A stretch of 64,000 nt of DNA. Origin: Darksidea phi. Taxonomy: Eukaryota > Ascomycota > Dothideomycetes > Pleosporales > Lentitheciaceae. Location: NCBI GenBank assembly GCA_030770425.1, contig JASJFT010000037.1, forward strand, positions 186,001 through 250,000, written 5' to 3'. The notes beneath the pieces were generated by a model that did not search any database, was not told where the DNA came from, and was given only the letters and a program-made list of their open reading frames with translations. Position numbers and translations under genes: made by a program. Shown here one piece after another: positions 23,778 to 36,000 of the stretch (position 1 is its first letter; every line of letters starts with the position of its first letter).

Positions 23778-26073
23778 TTAATCACAAATGCTTATGGAAG
23801 AGACAGATGCCGTACGGCCCAAACCTTGGCTTTGCTGCGCGAGCTGCGATTCCCCTTGGTGAACGTTTTGTGTGTCCCGGATAGGGCTGATTTCTGAATG
23901 CTCTTTGCTATCATCTCTGCTCCTAAGGTAATCGATGATTTCCAGGGGTGACGCTCTAAGAATAGGATGATTGACATCTGTAATGTCCAAAAAGAGCCAG
24001 TTGCGCCCCCTTGAGGGTGGTAGGTACACCCTGCGTACATGCACTCCATGTTCCTAGGCCTAGCTCTTCGTGAGCGATACGTTGTAACTGAAGTGTGCCA
24101 TTAGCGGCCCATTCTAACCGCGAATAAGCATGCCGGCCGTCGCGCTTTCCTATAAATCCTGGGCAAGATTCGAGCAGGAAAGAGATGGCAATTATCAAGC
24201 CGCCTAAGGCAAACGTGACTCCCAGCCTGAAGACGCTAAAGTTCGAATGCGCGTCTAAGAGAATTTTCTGCGGCTGGTTAGCATGAAAAGTCGATACATA
24301 AATCAGTGTGGTAATAAGATTCCACTGACCTGACTATTGCAGATAAGCCTCTCCTGATCATTCGCTGGTGGGGCCCAGAACTTGCTCATTTGCGGATCAC
24401 TAGTTCCAGACGCAGCATCCACTGCGCTCCCTTGTATAGCGACTAATGGGGCGGCGTGCCAGTGCTCCATGTCCAGTTGCCATTGATTGTCCGGGAGTGG
24501 TCCCTGAATGCCATTTACGAGGCTATATTTCGAACTTAAGGACGCAGATCCCAAGGTGCCTACAAAACCGTCCAGCTCATTTCCTGTCAATGCCGACATG
24601 ATTGACCATTTGGTTCTATTCAGCTGCTCTTCGCTCTGAGCCAGACTAGTGAGTAGCCAAAATAGTTCTTGCTTTCTACCTAGCCGAGAACAATTCGATG
24701 GTTTGCCGGTGGTATCTGGATAATAGATCTGATATTGCTTCGCACACCCGAGGACGGAAACGGCTTCGTCCGCAAAGTATCCGCCTAGAGACAATGTGTC
24801 CCATCCAGTGAAATTGAGCCGAAAGCCAGGAATTGTCAGATGAGCGGAATACCACGGATCGTTGAGTTCTACTGGGCTGACAACTTGATTACTCGAGAGA
24901 AAGAACAAAGTGATGTCGGCATCGCTCCTGTAAAGTACTTCGATAGGCTTGAAGGCGTGATTACGTGCAATGGAACCATTGACAACATTAGCATATGTGT
25001 ATCTTTGCCAGTCAGCTTAACCGTATGCTTCGAGTCTTCGTGGTACCAATGACTAACCCTAGAGTGTATTCTGGTATACGCTTAGCTGTCTGGCTTTTGA
25101 AGAATCTTTCTCCAACTGGCCTGTCAGGGTATATATAGGAGACATTCCCGCTCGCCGATCCCATCGAACCGTATAAGTATTGCGCGTAAGGCGTCTCGAC
25201 CCCAGAGTCTGACAAATTCACCAAGCTTTTGTAGCCTTCAGTAACCAGAGGTGCACAGTGGGTCGTTCGCCTGTACAAGAAGCGTTCTTCTGAGCGAGTA
25301 TTCATGCCGAAGTCGAAATGGTTGTTTAAGTATCCAGTATCAAGGAGAAGATTGCTATTAGTAAGGCGGCACACGTCCCCCGGAAAAGGACAATGAGCGC
25401 TGCGGTGGGATGTGAAGGGCAGTCGGTCTTTAACAAAAGTGTTGCAATCGCGCCTATTGGTATTGTTCGAATAGTAATTGAGCGCATAGTTCGAGAAAGA
25501 GACCAATCGTTGAGCAAGAAACGGTATAAGTACGGTGAAGTACTCTGGACTTGTCTCAACTTCGGGATTCAAATCTTGTCTAGCAATGTAGTGACCCAGT
25601 ATATTGACTCCGCAGGACCCCGTACGAGGACTTCTTCTCCCATGGCCGAAGCGATCATAGACGATAGAAGACTAGCCGCGGCGAAAGGAGATAGCCATTA
25701 TGGCCATGAAAAGTGCAACGGGTAATAATCTTCGATACGGTCGGTAGCTCACCTTACGCCAGGCTTTGAGAAGCTGGTACCAACTTATTAGACCAGCAGT
25801 AGCGTTGTCGGAGTTCTTGAGTACGGCTTGTCGATGGTGATATACGCCGTCTTGAGGCCCGGAGGCAGAATATCCGTGGTGAACTACGAAACAGCTTATT
25901 TTCCAGAGACGTGAGCCGACAAAAGTTATGAACAGAGCAACGAATGCTACAAGAAGAACACCGTTCCTTTGTGTCATAGTAAGGGTCGACCCAAGAACTT
26001 TGCCTCTAGACCAGTTGATCCGTAGGCCTAGATAGACGCCAGGCTGAGTGTCAACGCCCAGGATTGATGACAT
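23778..26073 (-). pseudogene. Multi-membrane-segment protein of a recurrent fungal family, frameshifted
   Basis: The parts are in the order seen in a family I recall from Dothideomycetes, of unknown function. Exon 1 starts at ATG 26073 with a membrane segment (GVLLVAFVALFITFVGSRLW), the HRQAVLKNSDNATAG region and a second segment after RPYRRLLPVAL. A large outer domain follows with LLLDTGYLN, RFLYRRTTHCAPLVTEGYK, DNQWQLDMEHWHA and QERLICNSQ. A membrane segment (FALGGLIIAISFLLE) and the conserved tail RLEWAANGTLQLQRIAHEEL end it. Introns fit at 25057-25003 (GTTAGT...AAAG) and about 24334-24257 (GTCAGT...GCAG). Three frame changes break it: near 25682 (one extra base gives a stop), near 25620 (restoring frame) and near 23995 before FLDITDVNHPILRA. 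It is either a young pseudogene or contains sequencing errors. Confidence 0.7.
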
Positions 26074-27648
26074 GGTTTGATGGATAGGTTTTTCCGTTCA
26101 AAGAAGAGTGTAGGTTTAATTGAGTCGTACGTAGGGCGAAATGGAGGCCACGGTTCTCTACGGTCAAAGATTGACGCTATTTGATCATTATATTTCCGCA
26201 GTCCCGCAGCTATTGAGTTAGCCTGGCCCCAATAGGCGTCGTTAAGGGGTATGGAGGGGCTGTGCCATTGACGAGGGTTGCATGAGAGTTCAACACTCCA
26301 TGTACGAGGCAAGCCACATATACGCAAAGGAGCAGGTGTCGCAAAGCTAACAATTTTTTTTTGTTTTCGCTTCGTCGGGCATCTGTTTGTAAATCGGCAC
26401 GATTGTACCGCGAACGTCATCGCGCTGTCCGCATCTAGTGGAATCCGAACGGCGAATAGCCTCATGCAGACTTATTGTAGAGTATGGCTGGAATGCAAGT
26501 CCGTACCAGATGGTTAGTTGATATGTAGGCACAACTCTCTTGGCAATGGAGCGTCTGGAAAGACTGGCCATGCGTCCAAAGGCCCAAACATAAGTCCAGT
26601 ATACAACCGCGTCACAGTCGCGAGGTAGTGCAGCCCTAATCAAAGACAAAAGAAACTTGGCACCCCTTTAGATGAGCTTTGCTAGCTTGGCAAAGGATCG
26701 CCCCCCGCCCCACCACAATCTCGGTTTTCGACTTGTTTTTGGTGTAAAAGGGGGGCATGAACGGACTCACTGTGGATCGATTTTGCCACTGCAATTTTTA
26801 TACGAAAGCTGTCTCCGCGATCTGTGCAAGCGTACCCCACTGACAGTCCGTTCACGCTCCCCCCTCGTAACTTGTGGCGAGCGTTGATATCAGTACTTCG
26901 AAAAGTCTAACGTTCACCAAGATGGAAATCGGCAATTCTTCATTCCTTATTCAGAGTCAGCCCGTTCTAGATAGGTATCTTGTCGTGATACTAAGTGTTG
27001 CCGTATCGCAGTCCACATCTACTGGAGTCTTAGGTGCGATGTGGCTGCTAGCACAACGAATAGCAAATCTGCACCCATTTGAGGTCGCTGCAAAGGCTTA
27101 ATGTTTCTCAAAGAGTGTTCTAGCGAATGGGGAAGTGAGAGACAGGAGTGAAGTTCTGAGTTACGGGAAAACCTAGCGAGGTATTTTTTTTATCCAACCT
27201 CATTAGGCATAGCGTTCCCGGGTTAATATGACCAGCACGCCTTCGTCTTCACAAATGCATATGGACTATTACAAGTTTAAAGTCCTTCAGTGCGTAGGCT
27301 CTATTCTCCTAACATTCTGCTCTCGGCAGCGTCGCAACTCATAAAATCATCGGAGAGGCGGTCCTTATCATTCTTTCTTCTATACAAAGAGTCTATGCTC
27401 GTTACGCAGACGCTCAACTTCGACATTGTCTTCGATGGAAAGGAAACCCTATCATCCGTCTCCCATACCGACAACCAAGCTTAAGTATCACCAATAGAGG
27501 TTCGGAGGAAACTTTGCGATATACTTGCGATCGCCCATCCGAAGGCTTTCGAGCGAGTCGTAGTCCAACCAAGTCGACCACCTCATCCATATATCACACC
27601 GCAGCCCTGGCATTCCGTCTTCAGTTATCTCGGGCGCTCTTTTCATCC
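26074..27648. other. Intergenic, unrecognised open frames and an inverted repeat
   Basis: Two minus-strand frames (145 residues at 26028-26465 and 100 residues at 26347-26649) overlap each other and match no family I know; the first runs into the membrane-protein remnant. A 75-residue plus-strand frame (26874-27101) has a hydrophobic stretch but no recognisable identity. An inverted repeat sits at 26750-26864. Confidence 0.35.
26750..26864. repeat. Inverted repeat, about 20-bp arms, 77-base spacer
   Basis: The left arm GGGGGGCATGAACGGACT (26750-26767) pairs with the right arm AGTCCGTTCACGCTCCCCCC (26845-26864), with a two-base bulge. It could be the ends of a tiny MITE-like element or a chance stem; no flanking duplication is obvious. 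Confidence 0.3.
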
Positions 27649-29430
27649 TCAGCTAATCTCAGACTCAGCATCTTCTAGGGCTCCAGCATCGCCTCCATCC
27701 AGAAGTTCGTCATGAATTTCTTTTACTAGCTGGCCCAGCCGGTGCATCGGATCACGCGTCACCAATGTCTTCACACCGGCCCTCGTCAATGAAGTGACTG
27801 GCCGGATGAGCTTAAGTTCAACTACGTCGACATCATCTCCAATGGATATGTGAAGAGTCCTTAGTGGCGATTCTGACCGGTTCGTTGCAAGCGAGTCGAT
27901 TGCTGCGCTAAATGCGGCAGGTTTCAGCGTCGTGAGTGCGTCGAATCGGACCTCCAGTGATTGGATCCCCTTTGGCAAGTGCTCCGCGAAGTAGGATGGA
28001 TCAGTGTCTTGAGGAACAAGAGCATCAATGGGCGCTGCTAGCTGCCCTAGTTTCTCGAAGCCCTTGAGCGAACCTAAGTTCTCTGTCTCGATGTTGTATT
28101 CGGCCTCGCCTGCCATGTCTAAGATAAACGGATCGGTGTCGTAGAAGAGGTTTAGAGCCTGCATAGTATCTTTATGCCGCTGCAGCTGCTCGCCGATGAC
28201 CGCCCAGGAATGCTCTGCCCATTGGTACTTGTGGTTGTCAGCATCACTGAAAGGCTCGAAGTTGTCGGTGCTAGAGTAACCGTATGTGAAGTGTGTTAGC
28301 TTCTTACAGGAAGAGAGGAGCTGCACGACTACCTCAGTCATGAGGAAAGAATTTTCCAGTGCAAGCTTCTTGACGTTGGATTCTTCTTCTGGACAGCCCC
28401 AGTTCGCGATGCGCTCGCCCTCAACGAGGCCTCCAAGGGTGACATCTTCAAGCGAGGGAAGACGTAGAATTGATGATAGCTTCTTGAGGCGCAGCCAGCC
28501 AGAAATATGCATGCCGAGCGAGATATTAAGCGTCTTGAGGTTCGCAAAAGTCTTCGTCGGTTCAACAGGGGTGCCTTTAGCGGCGCTGACGAGCAGTTTG
28601 ATCCACCAGAAGTCATGCTTCTTATGCCAAAGCGTAGCTTTCCTCGATTCGTCCCTGATAGTCAATTCTTGCACATTTGTCGCCGCATTCAAGGCTAAAC
28701 CTAGCAAGCGTGCCTCATGACCCGTCAGATTAACTTCGTCTTCGATCTGCCTCAAGTCAATCTTGCGTACTGTGTACACAGCTTCAATGCTTTTCACCAT
28801 CTTGGCCAGCTCAGGATTTTTGCTGATGGTGGCTACAAGGCCATGGCGACGGCGCTCGCTCATTACTGAACTGATGCCCTTTTCGTACAGTGGAGAGACC
28901 ACGACTCCGTATAACTTCCTGCTCGTCTGGCTTAGGCGCGATAATGAACTCCGTGAGAGGTATCCTACAATTTCCATTAGTAGTTCCGTTGGAAGATGGC
29001 TCAGGCATGCGTCCGGGTTCTTCAGCGGCGCTCGGGCGACAGCGGCTTTGACCTTCACAGGCACCGACTCTGTCGAAGTATTGGCCTTAGAGCCGATACC
29101 AGTGGCAGCCGCCCCAAGTCCAGTATGCTTATCTGCGCCGAAGTTGGCCGCGAGGGCAGCTGACTGGATGCGCTTTGCCGAAGGCTCGTCATTTGTCGTT
29201 CTAGCCTTGCGCTTCGGGCCCGTAGGCACGTACCATGCGGCTTCCTGAGAACTCGAATGAGGTCAGCGCAGCTCATTATCAAGGCTGTCATCACAGCTTT
29301 CGCAGCCGCTCGAGCACTGGCCGCAACCGGTATTAGGGGAGACTATGACTTACACTTCATAACTCTTCCCATACTTCTTGAGCATGGAGCTCGGCTCGTC
29401 TAGCTTTTGGGTACTAGGCATATCTGACAT
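27649..29430 (-). CDS. F-box protein with leucine-rich C-terminal region, two exons
   Basis: The main exon ends at the stop at 27649. A short first exon begins at ATG 29430 (MSDMPSTQKLDEPSSMLKKY...) and is joined by a roughly 100-nt intron. Two splice choices keep frame: 29354/29251 (GTAAGT donor, CGAG acceptor; 559 residues) or 29356/29244 (GTGTAA donor, CTCAG acceptor). The first has the better donor, the second the better acceptor. The F-box lies at about residues 109-148 (LSHLPTELLMEIVGYLSRSSLSRL in two pieces, then SRKLYGVVVSPL). The rest has scattered leucine-rich stretches typical of substrate-binding parts of SCF ubiquitin ligases. A basic PKRKA segment near residue 37 may be a nuclear signal. 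Substrate unknown. Confidence 0.85.
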
Positions 29431-30911
29431 AGTTAACGTCTGTACAACTGGATTGCAACAACTCCCCGAAGAAGCAAAAGCGAATTCGTGGCTAAGTCGA
29501 GCAAGGGCGTACAGTCAGTGCCAGTCGCAGTGTAGCTGTACGACAGAAATTTAACAAAGTCAAGTCGTGAGTGTGGGGAAGAAACGAGCTAAGAAGCTGA
29601 GTAGAAGGGTGAGAGTGAAAAGAGGTCAAAGCTTTTGACATAAGTCGCTCGAGGTCTAAACAAGCTGTCTATACGCCGGCCCAAGGTGAAAAGAAAACAT
29701 CACTGGGCCTTCGCCCTAGAATGTACCTTCTGCCCCAGCAACCACTGGGGTGAGGCATGGTGCGTTGGCGGTCAATATGCCGCCCAATTAACTTGCGAGG
29801 TTAGCTTTTATCTTAAGTTACTAATGAAGTGGGTATCTCTTAGACTCCGGGGGTTTTGTCTTCTAGATGAGCCAACATGGGAATAGGTCGCGTAGATAGT
29901 GTGGATATATTAAGTAGTATGTCTTTAAGTTGAATTGTTTGGTTACTGTTTATCTAAAGTCACTTTGAGGAGTACGTGAAGACAGTTGAGGGCAACCAGC
30001 ATCAAGCCTTTACCTAATGGGACTCATTCGGCAATACCACGTGTTGACAACACGGAGAGGAGTCTCACGGAGTGGCGAATGCACTGCGTGTGGAGTAAGC
30101 TTGTATATACGAAAAGGCGGATAATATAATAGAAGGCCAACTGCATGTTAACAGCAATTCCCCACCACCACCACCACCACCACCACCACCACCACCACCA
30201 CCACCATCACCATCATCATCATCATCATCAACGGCGCTATAGACTGAAAGGGAAGAGTAGCGCTTTATGTGACCAACATCTTCTAATGCAGACTTTCTCG
30301 GCGAACGTAGATTGGCGAACTGTGTGTATTTTCTTGTGTTTGAAGTTAGGGTAGTTGTGGCAGACTAAAATGTGAAAGATTCTGCTAGTTCTGAGCTGTG
30401 TTATCCGAACGGCGAAGGCTAGAATTTCGGACATCTTACCTCGGAGCTGTAAGTTTGACGTACAGAGTTGGCAAACCCATCTAAAAGGATGTCCGTACAT
30501 GTCACCTCCTAGTAGAGCTCAGGCTAGCTCACCATCGGGATATAATTTGCACTCTCGGATTGCGAGTTGCCGTTCTTCAACGAAGTGCGAACTCGTCGCC
30601 AAGGGTGGCCCCAGACATATCGAGAAGCCAGTAGGTATCATTCAAGAGGCGACATCAAGCGGAATGCAGAGCCTTTCAAAACACGTATGTCAATTTGTAC
30701 CGACCGGTAAGAACGCCCAGCGCCACCTAATGACCAGATGAGGTATCATAAGTTGAAGACGTGAAAACAACTTGAAACCTAAACCCTTGCTCAACCTTTT
30801 CCCCATATGTACCAACCCCGATTACCTACCCATCAATCTTGCTTATGTCCATCGTCGCAGCTTAACATGAAACATTACAGCCCTCCAGCAAACTGTCGCT
30901 CTTTAACTGCT
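29431..30911. other. Intergenic between F-box and LMBD1-like genes
   Basis: It holds the F-box promoter, a CCA/TCA microsatellite at 30162-30230 and the 3' flank of the transporter. The open frames (60-87 residues) look like chance; the one at 30145-30354 is a poly-His artefact of the microsatellite. Confidence 0.45.
30162..30230 (+). repeat. Trinucleotide microsatellite (CCA)n with TCA at 3' end
   Basis: About 23 triplet units; the last third changes from CCA to mostly TCA. It is not inside a supported coding frame. Confidence 0.95.
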
Positions 30912-32726
30912 TTAGCTTCTCTCGCCATTGGTGCCTGTAGTCCCGTAACTCCTGCTGCCCTTCCCCGTGAGGTCCTGCCACGTAGCGTTAAATCTCCTGC
31001 CCGTACTCGCTAAAAGGCCTTCCTCTTCTTCCTCCTCCAAATCGCGGTCGACCTGCTCCTGATCCAGCTTGGGCGTCTTGAAGAGTGTGGTTAGGAAAAC
31101 AACAAGGTAGATACCGAGGAAGACAAATTGTGCCCAGAAGAGCACAACGCCGAAGAAGGGGAAGTTGATGGTGACGCGGTTGATGAAAGTACTGAGCACA
31201 CTAGGGGTGCAGACCTCCTTAGCAGCGGGATTTTCGGAGAGTTCGGTGCAAGGCTTAATGAAAGAGTGGGCCTGGCTGCAGTCGGGCTGCTCGTGGGGGT
31301 GGCGAGATTGACGATCGCAGAAAGTTTGCGGGCCGAAGGTGGCGTATTGGGGTGCGACTACCATAGCGATAGAGTAGTTGATGGCGAGAACAATGAGGTT
31401 GAGCATGACTGTTGCCATGAGTAGTGCTTGAGGAGAAGTGTGGCCCTTGCGGATCTTGAAGACGGTGAGCCAGAGGAAGCGGATGCCCACGGTTGCTATA
31501 CCAACAATGGAGGCGCTAAAGAAGAACAGAACCAGTAGAAGGAACAACACATAGTCAATTGGGAAGACCTTGGAGGATTTGACTAGGATCCAATTGATGG
31601 GCTGGAAGATGTTGATGTGGGCCAGTATGTATCCACAGTGGGATTTGCAGATGGAGTTCTTTGCCTTGTCGATACCGGTGATGAGCATGCTGGAGAAGAT
31701 GAGGAGAGCGAGGATAATGAGGAAGAAGCCGCCGACAAGCTTGAGAGGTCTGAATACAGCCTCGACCTTTATCCACGTCTTGACGATCCAATGCCGATCT
31801 TCGCCGCTCGATTCGGCGGCAAGGCGTTCGCGACGGATGAGGGTCCGCTCTTCGCGGACGAGGGCCTCTAGCTCGCGTCGGTCCCTAGAATCCAAGCCTC
31901 CGTTATTGCCTTGATTGCGGCCTTCAAGCTGCCTTTGGCGCTCTCGGTTCGTCTCCAGTTGTGAGGCGGTGTTCGCTGCGAGAGTCGGGGCGGAGATGGA
32001 TGGCGCCGACTTGATCATTGCAACCGGAAGGAGGGCCATCCCGGCGCCGGTATAGAGGGCGAAGATGACGGTTCCAACCAACATAAGGAGGCCAAGCGCA
32101 AAGGAGAGTGCTCGCTCGCCATCTGTACGCGTTAGCCCTGGTACTTTATCACATGCGGTTGGCTTACGGTTCTCAGATAGCAGGTGCTTGAAAAAGTCCA
32201 GCTTGGGGCCGCCGTCCTGCTTTGCCTGCTTTGCGAATGGGACAAAGAAGCCAACGAGGAATATGATGACCACAAAGATGATGAAGAAAATAGTATATTT
32301 GAATGCACCCCAGAACCGTTGTCCGAAGGTTTGCTCTCCATGCTCGGCGGCATCCTCATCGTATTCCTCGTACCAGAAGTAGGTGAAGGGCACCACTAGC
32401 AGGCAAAGGATAGCGTCGAGAGAGTACAGGGTGTAGTAGACAACCTCGAGTGTGTAGACGATGTTGCCGACGCGGTTCGGGGTAGCCCAATCCTTCTTGC
32501 GGCCTTGGCTGGACAGCGAGGTGGACGAGGTGAGAGCGACATCGACGGGCATAAGCAGCACCGTTGCCAGGAGTGCACTGGTCGTAATGATGCATACTGT
32601 CGTAACCGAGGCGGCACGATCTCGCGGGGTCTGGTAGAGGAAGACGAATGTCGCTGCGATTGCGAGGAGGATGGCTACGGCTACGGCGTATGCCACCCAA
32701 ATAAGGCTCGTCTGGATGAGCGCCAT
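30912..32726 (-). CDS. LMBR1-domain protein, probable lysosomal/vacuolar cobalamin transporter type (LMBD1-like)
   Basis: Exons 32726-32168 and 32122-30912 give 589 residues, the family's usual length. Start chosen: ATG 32726 ([15 protein letters not shown]), which begins the first membrane segment; the frame stays open 39 codons further upstream, but that part is not conserved. About nine hydrophobic segments are seen, with signatures I recall in fungal members: [21 protein letters not shown] [49 protein letters not shown] and [13 protein letters not shown]. In animals LMBD1 releases cobalamin from lysosomes. Most fungi do not use B12, so the fungal role is open. The C-terminus has an acidic EEEEEEGLL stretch resembling vacuolar sorting signals. 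It is divergently arranged with CFT1 across 328 bases. Confidence 0.9.
   Translation of the reverse strand: MALIQTSLIWVAYAVAVAILLAIAATFVFLYQTPRDRAASVTTVCIITTSALLATVLLMPVDVALTSSTSLSSQGRKKDWATPNRVGNIVYTLEVVYYTLYSLDAILCLLVVPFTYFWYEEYDEDAAEHGEQTFGQRFWGAFKYTIFFIIFVVIIFLVGFFVPFAKQAKQDGGPKLDFFKHLLSENRKPTACDKVPGLTRTDGERALSFALGLLMLVGTVIFALYTGAGMALLPVAMIKSAPSISAPTLAANTASQLETNRERQRQLEGRNQGNNGGLDSRDRRELEALVREERTLIRRERLAAESSGEDRHWIVKTWIKVEAVFRPLKLVGGFFLIILALLIFSSMLITGIDKAKNSICKSHCGYILAHINIFQPINWILVKSSKVFPIDYVLFLLLVLFFFSASIVGIATVGIRFLWLTVFKIRKGHTSPQALLMATVMLNLIVLAINYSIAMVVAPQYATFGPQTFCDRQSRHPHEQPDCSQAHSFIKPCTELSENPAAKEVCTPSVLSTFINRVTINFPFFGVVLFWAQFVFLGIYLVVFLTTLFKTPKLDQEQVDRDLEEEEEEGLLASTGRRFNATWQDLTGKGSRSYGTTGTNGERS
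32123..32167 (-). other. 45-nt intron with no in-frame stop in LMBD1-like gene
   Basis: GTAAGC...CGTACAG on the minus strand. Its length is a multiple of three and it contains no stop, so the open frame runs straight through. Removing it joins LLSEN to [10 protein letters not shown], as in homologues. Confidence 0.8.
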
Positions 32727-33054
32727 GGTGGTGGTCGGGATTTTACTTCCAAAGCAGATATTAGCAGTTGCCGTATTATCCGCGAGGGAAGAAGAAGGAC
32801 GAAGGAGAGCTCGCGGTTGTCCAAAGCGGATGCCGAACGCCACGGCAAGATGACGTTGGGGTTGATCGACGGCGCGGAGCTATGACCAGTCCGCCCTGCT
32901 AGTGTCTTGGCCGGAGCTCTTTCAACACTAGCGCAACGCGAAAGACTTCGAGTCTCTCTGTACGAGCAATCGATCGCGGCGCTCCCCCCTCCCATAGCCG
33001 CTCAACACCATACAGAAATGACGAACGGTGGCACGGCGAATATCACTCTCACCG
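32727..33054. promoter_or_regulatory. Shared divergent promoter region of LMBD1-like gene and CFT1
   Basis: 328 bases separate the two ATGs, which point away from each other, so both promoters must lie here or overlap. No TATA box is clear on either strand, as expected for constitutive genes. Confidence 0.5.
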
Positions 33055-36000
33055 ATGCAGTGCTATACTGAGATTGCGCCGCCGACGGCTGTCAGCCACG
33101 CCATCAACCTCCCTTTCATAACACCAAAGTCGAACAATCTCGTCATCGCAAAGAATTCGCTGCTCCAAATATTCGAGCTCAGGTCTACATCCGAGACTGC
33201 ATACGATGAGAGCGTGAGCGCAGGAAATGCAGGGCCGTTGCTGGACACAGAAGTGGTGGATGTGCCTTTGCTACGCCGCGAGAACACGGCCAAGCTGGTA
33301 CTGATCGGAGAGTTTCCACTTGCTGGTACCGTGATTTCATTGGCGCGGATCAAGGCGCTGAACACGAAAACAAAGGCAGAGGTGCTGCTGGTGGCGTTTC
33401 GCGACGCAAAGCTGAGCTTGGTGGAGTGGGACCCGGAGACATACAACCTGCATACCGTATCAATACACTACTATGAGAACCCAGACTTGCCCGGAATCAC
33501 GCCTTGGTCTACTGAGCTCAAAGACACGTATAACTTCTTGACGGCAGACCCCAGTAGCCGTTGCGCCGCCCTCAAGTTTGGCACACACAACCTCGCCATC
33601 CTGCCCTTCAGGCAGCGCGATCTGGTAGAAGATGAGTATGACTCGGACCTTAATGGCGCCAAAGACACGAAGATGGAGAATACCAATGGGGACAATGTGT
33701 CCAAGACTCCCTATTCGTCATCCTTCGTGCTGCCCCTGACGCACCTCGACCCCACCTTGACCCATCCCGTCCACCTCGCCTTCCTGTACGAATATCGCGA
33801 GCCTACCTTTGGCATAATCGCCTCCTCCAAAGCCACCGCTATATCGTTACTCGCCGAACGAAAAGACGTCCTTACGTACACTGTCTTTACCCTCGACCTG
33901 GAACAGAAAGCCTCAACGACTCTCTTGTCGATATCAGGGCTGCCTTACGATATCACACGAGTCGTGCCACTACCGCTTCCCATCGGTGGAGCTTTGCTAG
34001 TCGGAAGCAACGAGATCATACATGTCGATCAAGCGGGAAAGACAAATGGAGTCGCTGTCAACGAGTTCGCGAAGGCGAGCACGTCGTTCCAATTAAATGA
34101 CCAGTCAGATCTCGCCTTACACCTCGAAGGATGCGCAGTCGAACTCTTGTCGCCGGACTCTGGTGACGTCCTCATCGTACTAAATGATGGAAAACTCCTT
34201 ACTTTGACCTTCACCCTAGACGGCCGCACTGTTTCTGGCGTCACTCTGCAACGTGTTGCTACAGAGAACGGCGGGCAACTGTTGAATGCGGGAGCGTCAT
34301 GTATAAGCAACCTAGGTCGCGGGAGGGTCTTTGTTGGAAGCGAAGACGGCGAGTCAGTGCTCCTGGGGTGGACAAGCACGTCCGGTTCATCTGGTAGGAA
34401 GCAGTCTCAAGTCGGGGTAAATGACGACGAAGTCATGTCACTTGACGAAGAAGACGAGGAAGTTGATGATTTGGATGATGATCTGTACAATGACACAGCA
34501 CCTGCGGTGAAGAAGATTACTGCGGCTGCTGCTGAACCTACGGCTCCTGGTTCGTATACATTTAGGCTACACGACCTTCTTCCTAGCATAGCTCCAATTC
34601 GGGATGTTGTGTTGCACACAGGTGTGGCGGCGCCGTACCCTACGACAGGCGAGATCATGCTCTCCTGCGGTCGAGGAGCTGCCGGAGCAATTACTGCATT
34701 AAACCGTGAAGTCCGCCCGACCAATCTGGCCCAGTCTGGCTTAGCATCTGCAAGAGGGCTATGGGCTGTGCACGCCCGGAAACAAGGCCCAGCCGGGGTG
34801 ACAGCTGATTTTGGGGAGGATGTTGAAGCAAACATGTCTTCCGATGCTGAGTATGATCAGTACCTGGTAGTATGTAAAGCAGATGCCGATGGTGCCGAAA
34901 GCACTATCGTTTATGAGGTTAACGGAAAAGACCTCGAAGAAACGAAGAAGGGCGACTTCGAACGAGAAGAAGGCTCAACGTTAGATGTCGGCGTGCTTGC
35001 CAAAGGGATGATGGTCGTGCAGGTCATGCGTGGCGAGGTCAGGACATACGACTCTGGTGAGAGCATCACTGTTGCTTGTTTTGAAAAATTGGTTAACACA
35101 CAACAGAATTGAATATGATCGAAATGCTGCCCATGGAAGACGAAGAAAACGGTGCCGAGCTCCGCATCATTAATGCAAGCTTCGCAGACCCGTATCTTCT
35201 TATCCTACGAGACGACTCCAGTGTCAAAATCTTCAGAGCAATCGGAAATGATGAAGTAGAAGAGGTCGAAGCTAGCGGCTTGTCATCGACGAAGTGGCTT
35301 TCGGCATCGCTTTTCAGGTCTTCCACGTTGGACGAAACGTTTGCGTTTCTCCTGACGCCTGAAGGAGGTCTACATGTATGTCTAGCTGCCTTTGATTGAC
35401 CTAAACAGCAACTCACGCTTTTAGGTTTTTGCCATGTCCAACATGGAAATGCCAGCCTATGTCGCCGAAGGCCTAGGTTTCCTTCCCCCGATACTGACCG
35501 CAGACTACTACGCTAGAAGAAGTACAGCCAAAGCAGCTATAACGGAAATACTTGCCGCTGACATTGGCGATACTACTTCGCGCTCGCCTCATCTGATAGT
35601 AAGCATCCCCTCATCCATTCCTACTATCATGACTGATTGCCAAGGTACGAACTTCGACTGATGACCTTGTCATTTACAAAGCCTTCCATTACCCTAACAA
35701 GGCTTCCGATCCCTGGACCAAGAATCTTAGATGGGTTAAGATTTCGCAGCAGCATCTACCTGGGTACACCGACGAATCAGTCGGCGCCGATGACTCCGGA
35801 AGAGATAACACTCTTGTAGCGCTACACAATGTTTGCGGCTACAGTACTGTGTTTTTACGAGGGACATCCCCTGCCTTCATACTCAAAGAGTCTTCGAGTG
35901 CACCGCGCGTTATTGGCCTCCATGGCAAAGCTGTCAAAGGCCTTACACGTTTCCATACTTCTGCCTGCCAGAGAGGCTTTGCATACATCGATGCAGAAGT

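Noticed and set aside
28286..28720. Antisense gene within the F-box exon
   Set aside because: It is an out-of-frame shadow of a strongly supported 1.6-kb exon and has no domain of its own.
30145..30354. Poly-histidine protein
   Set aside because: It is a reading of a CCA/TCA microsatellite and has no conserved sequence around it.
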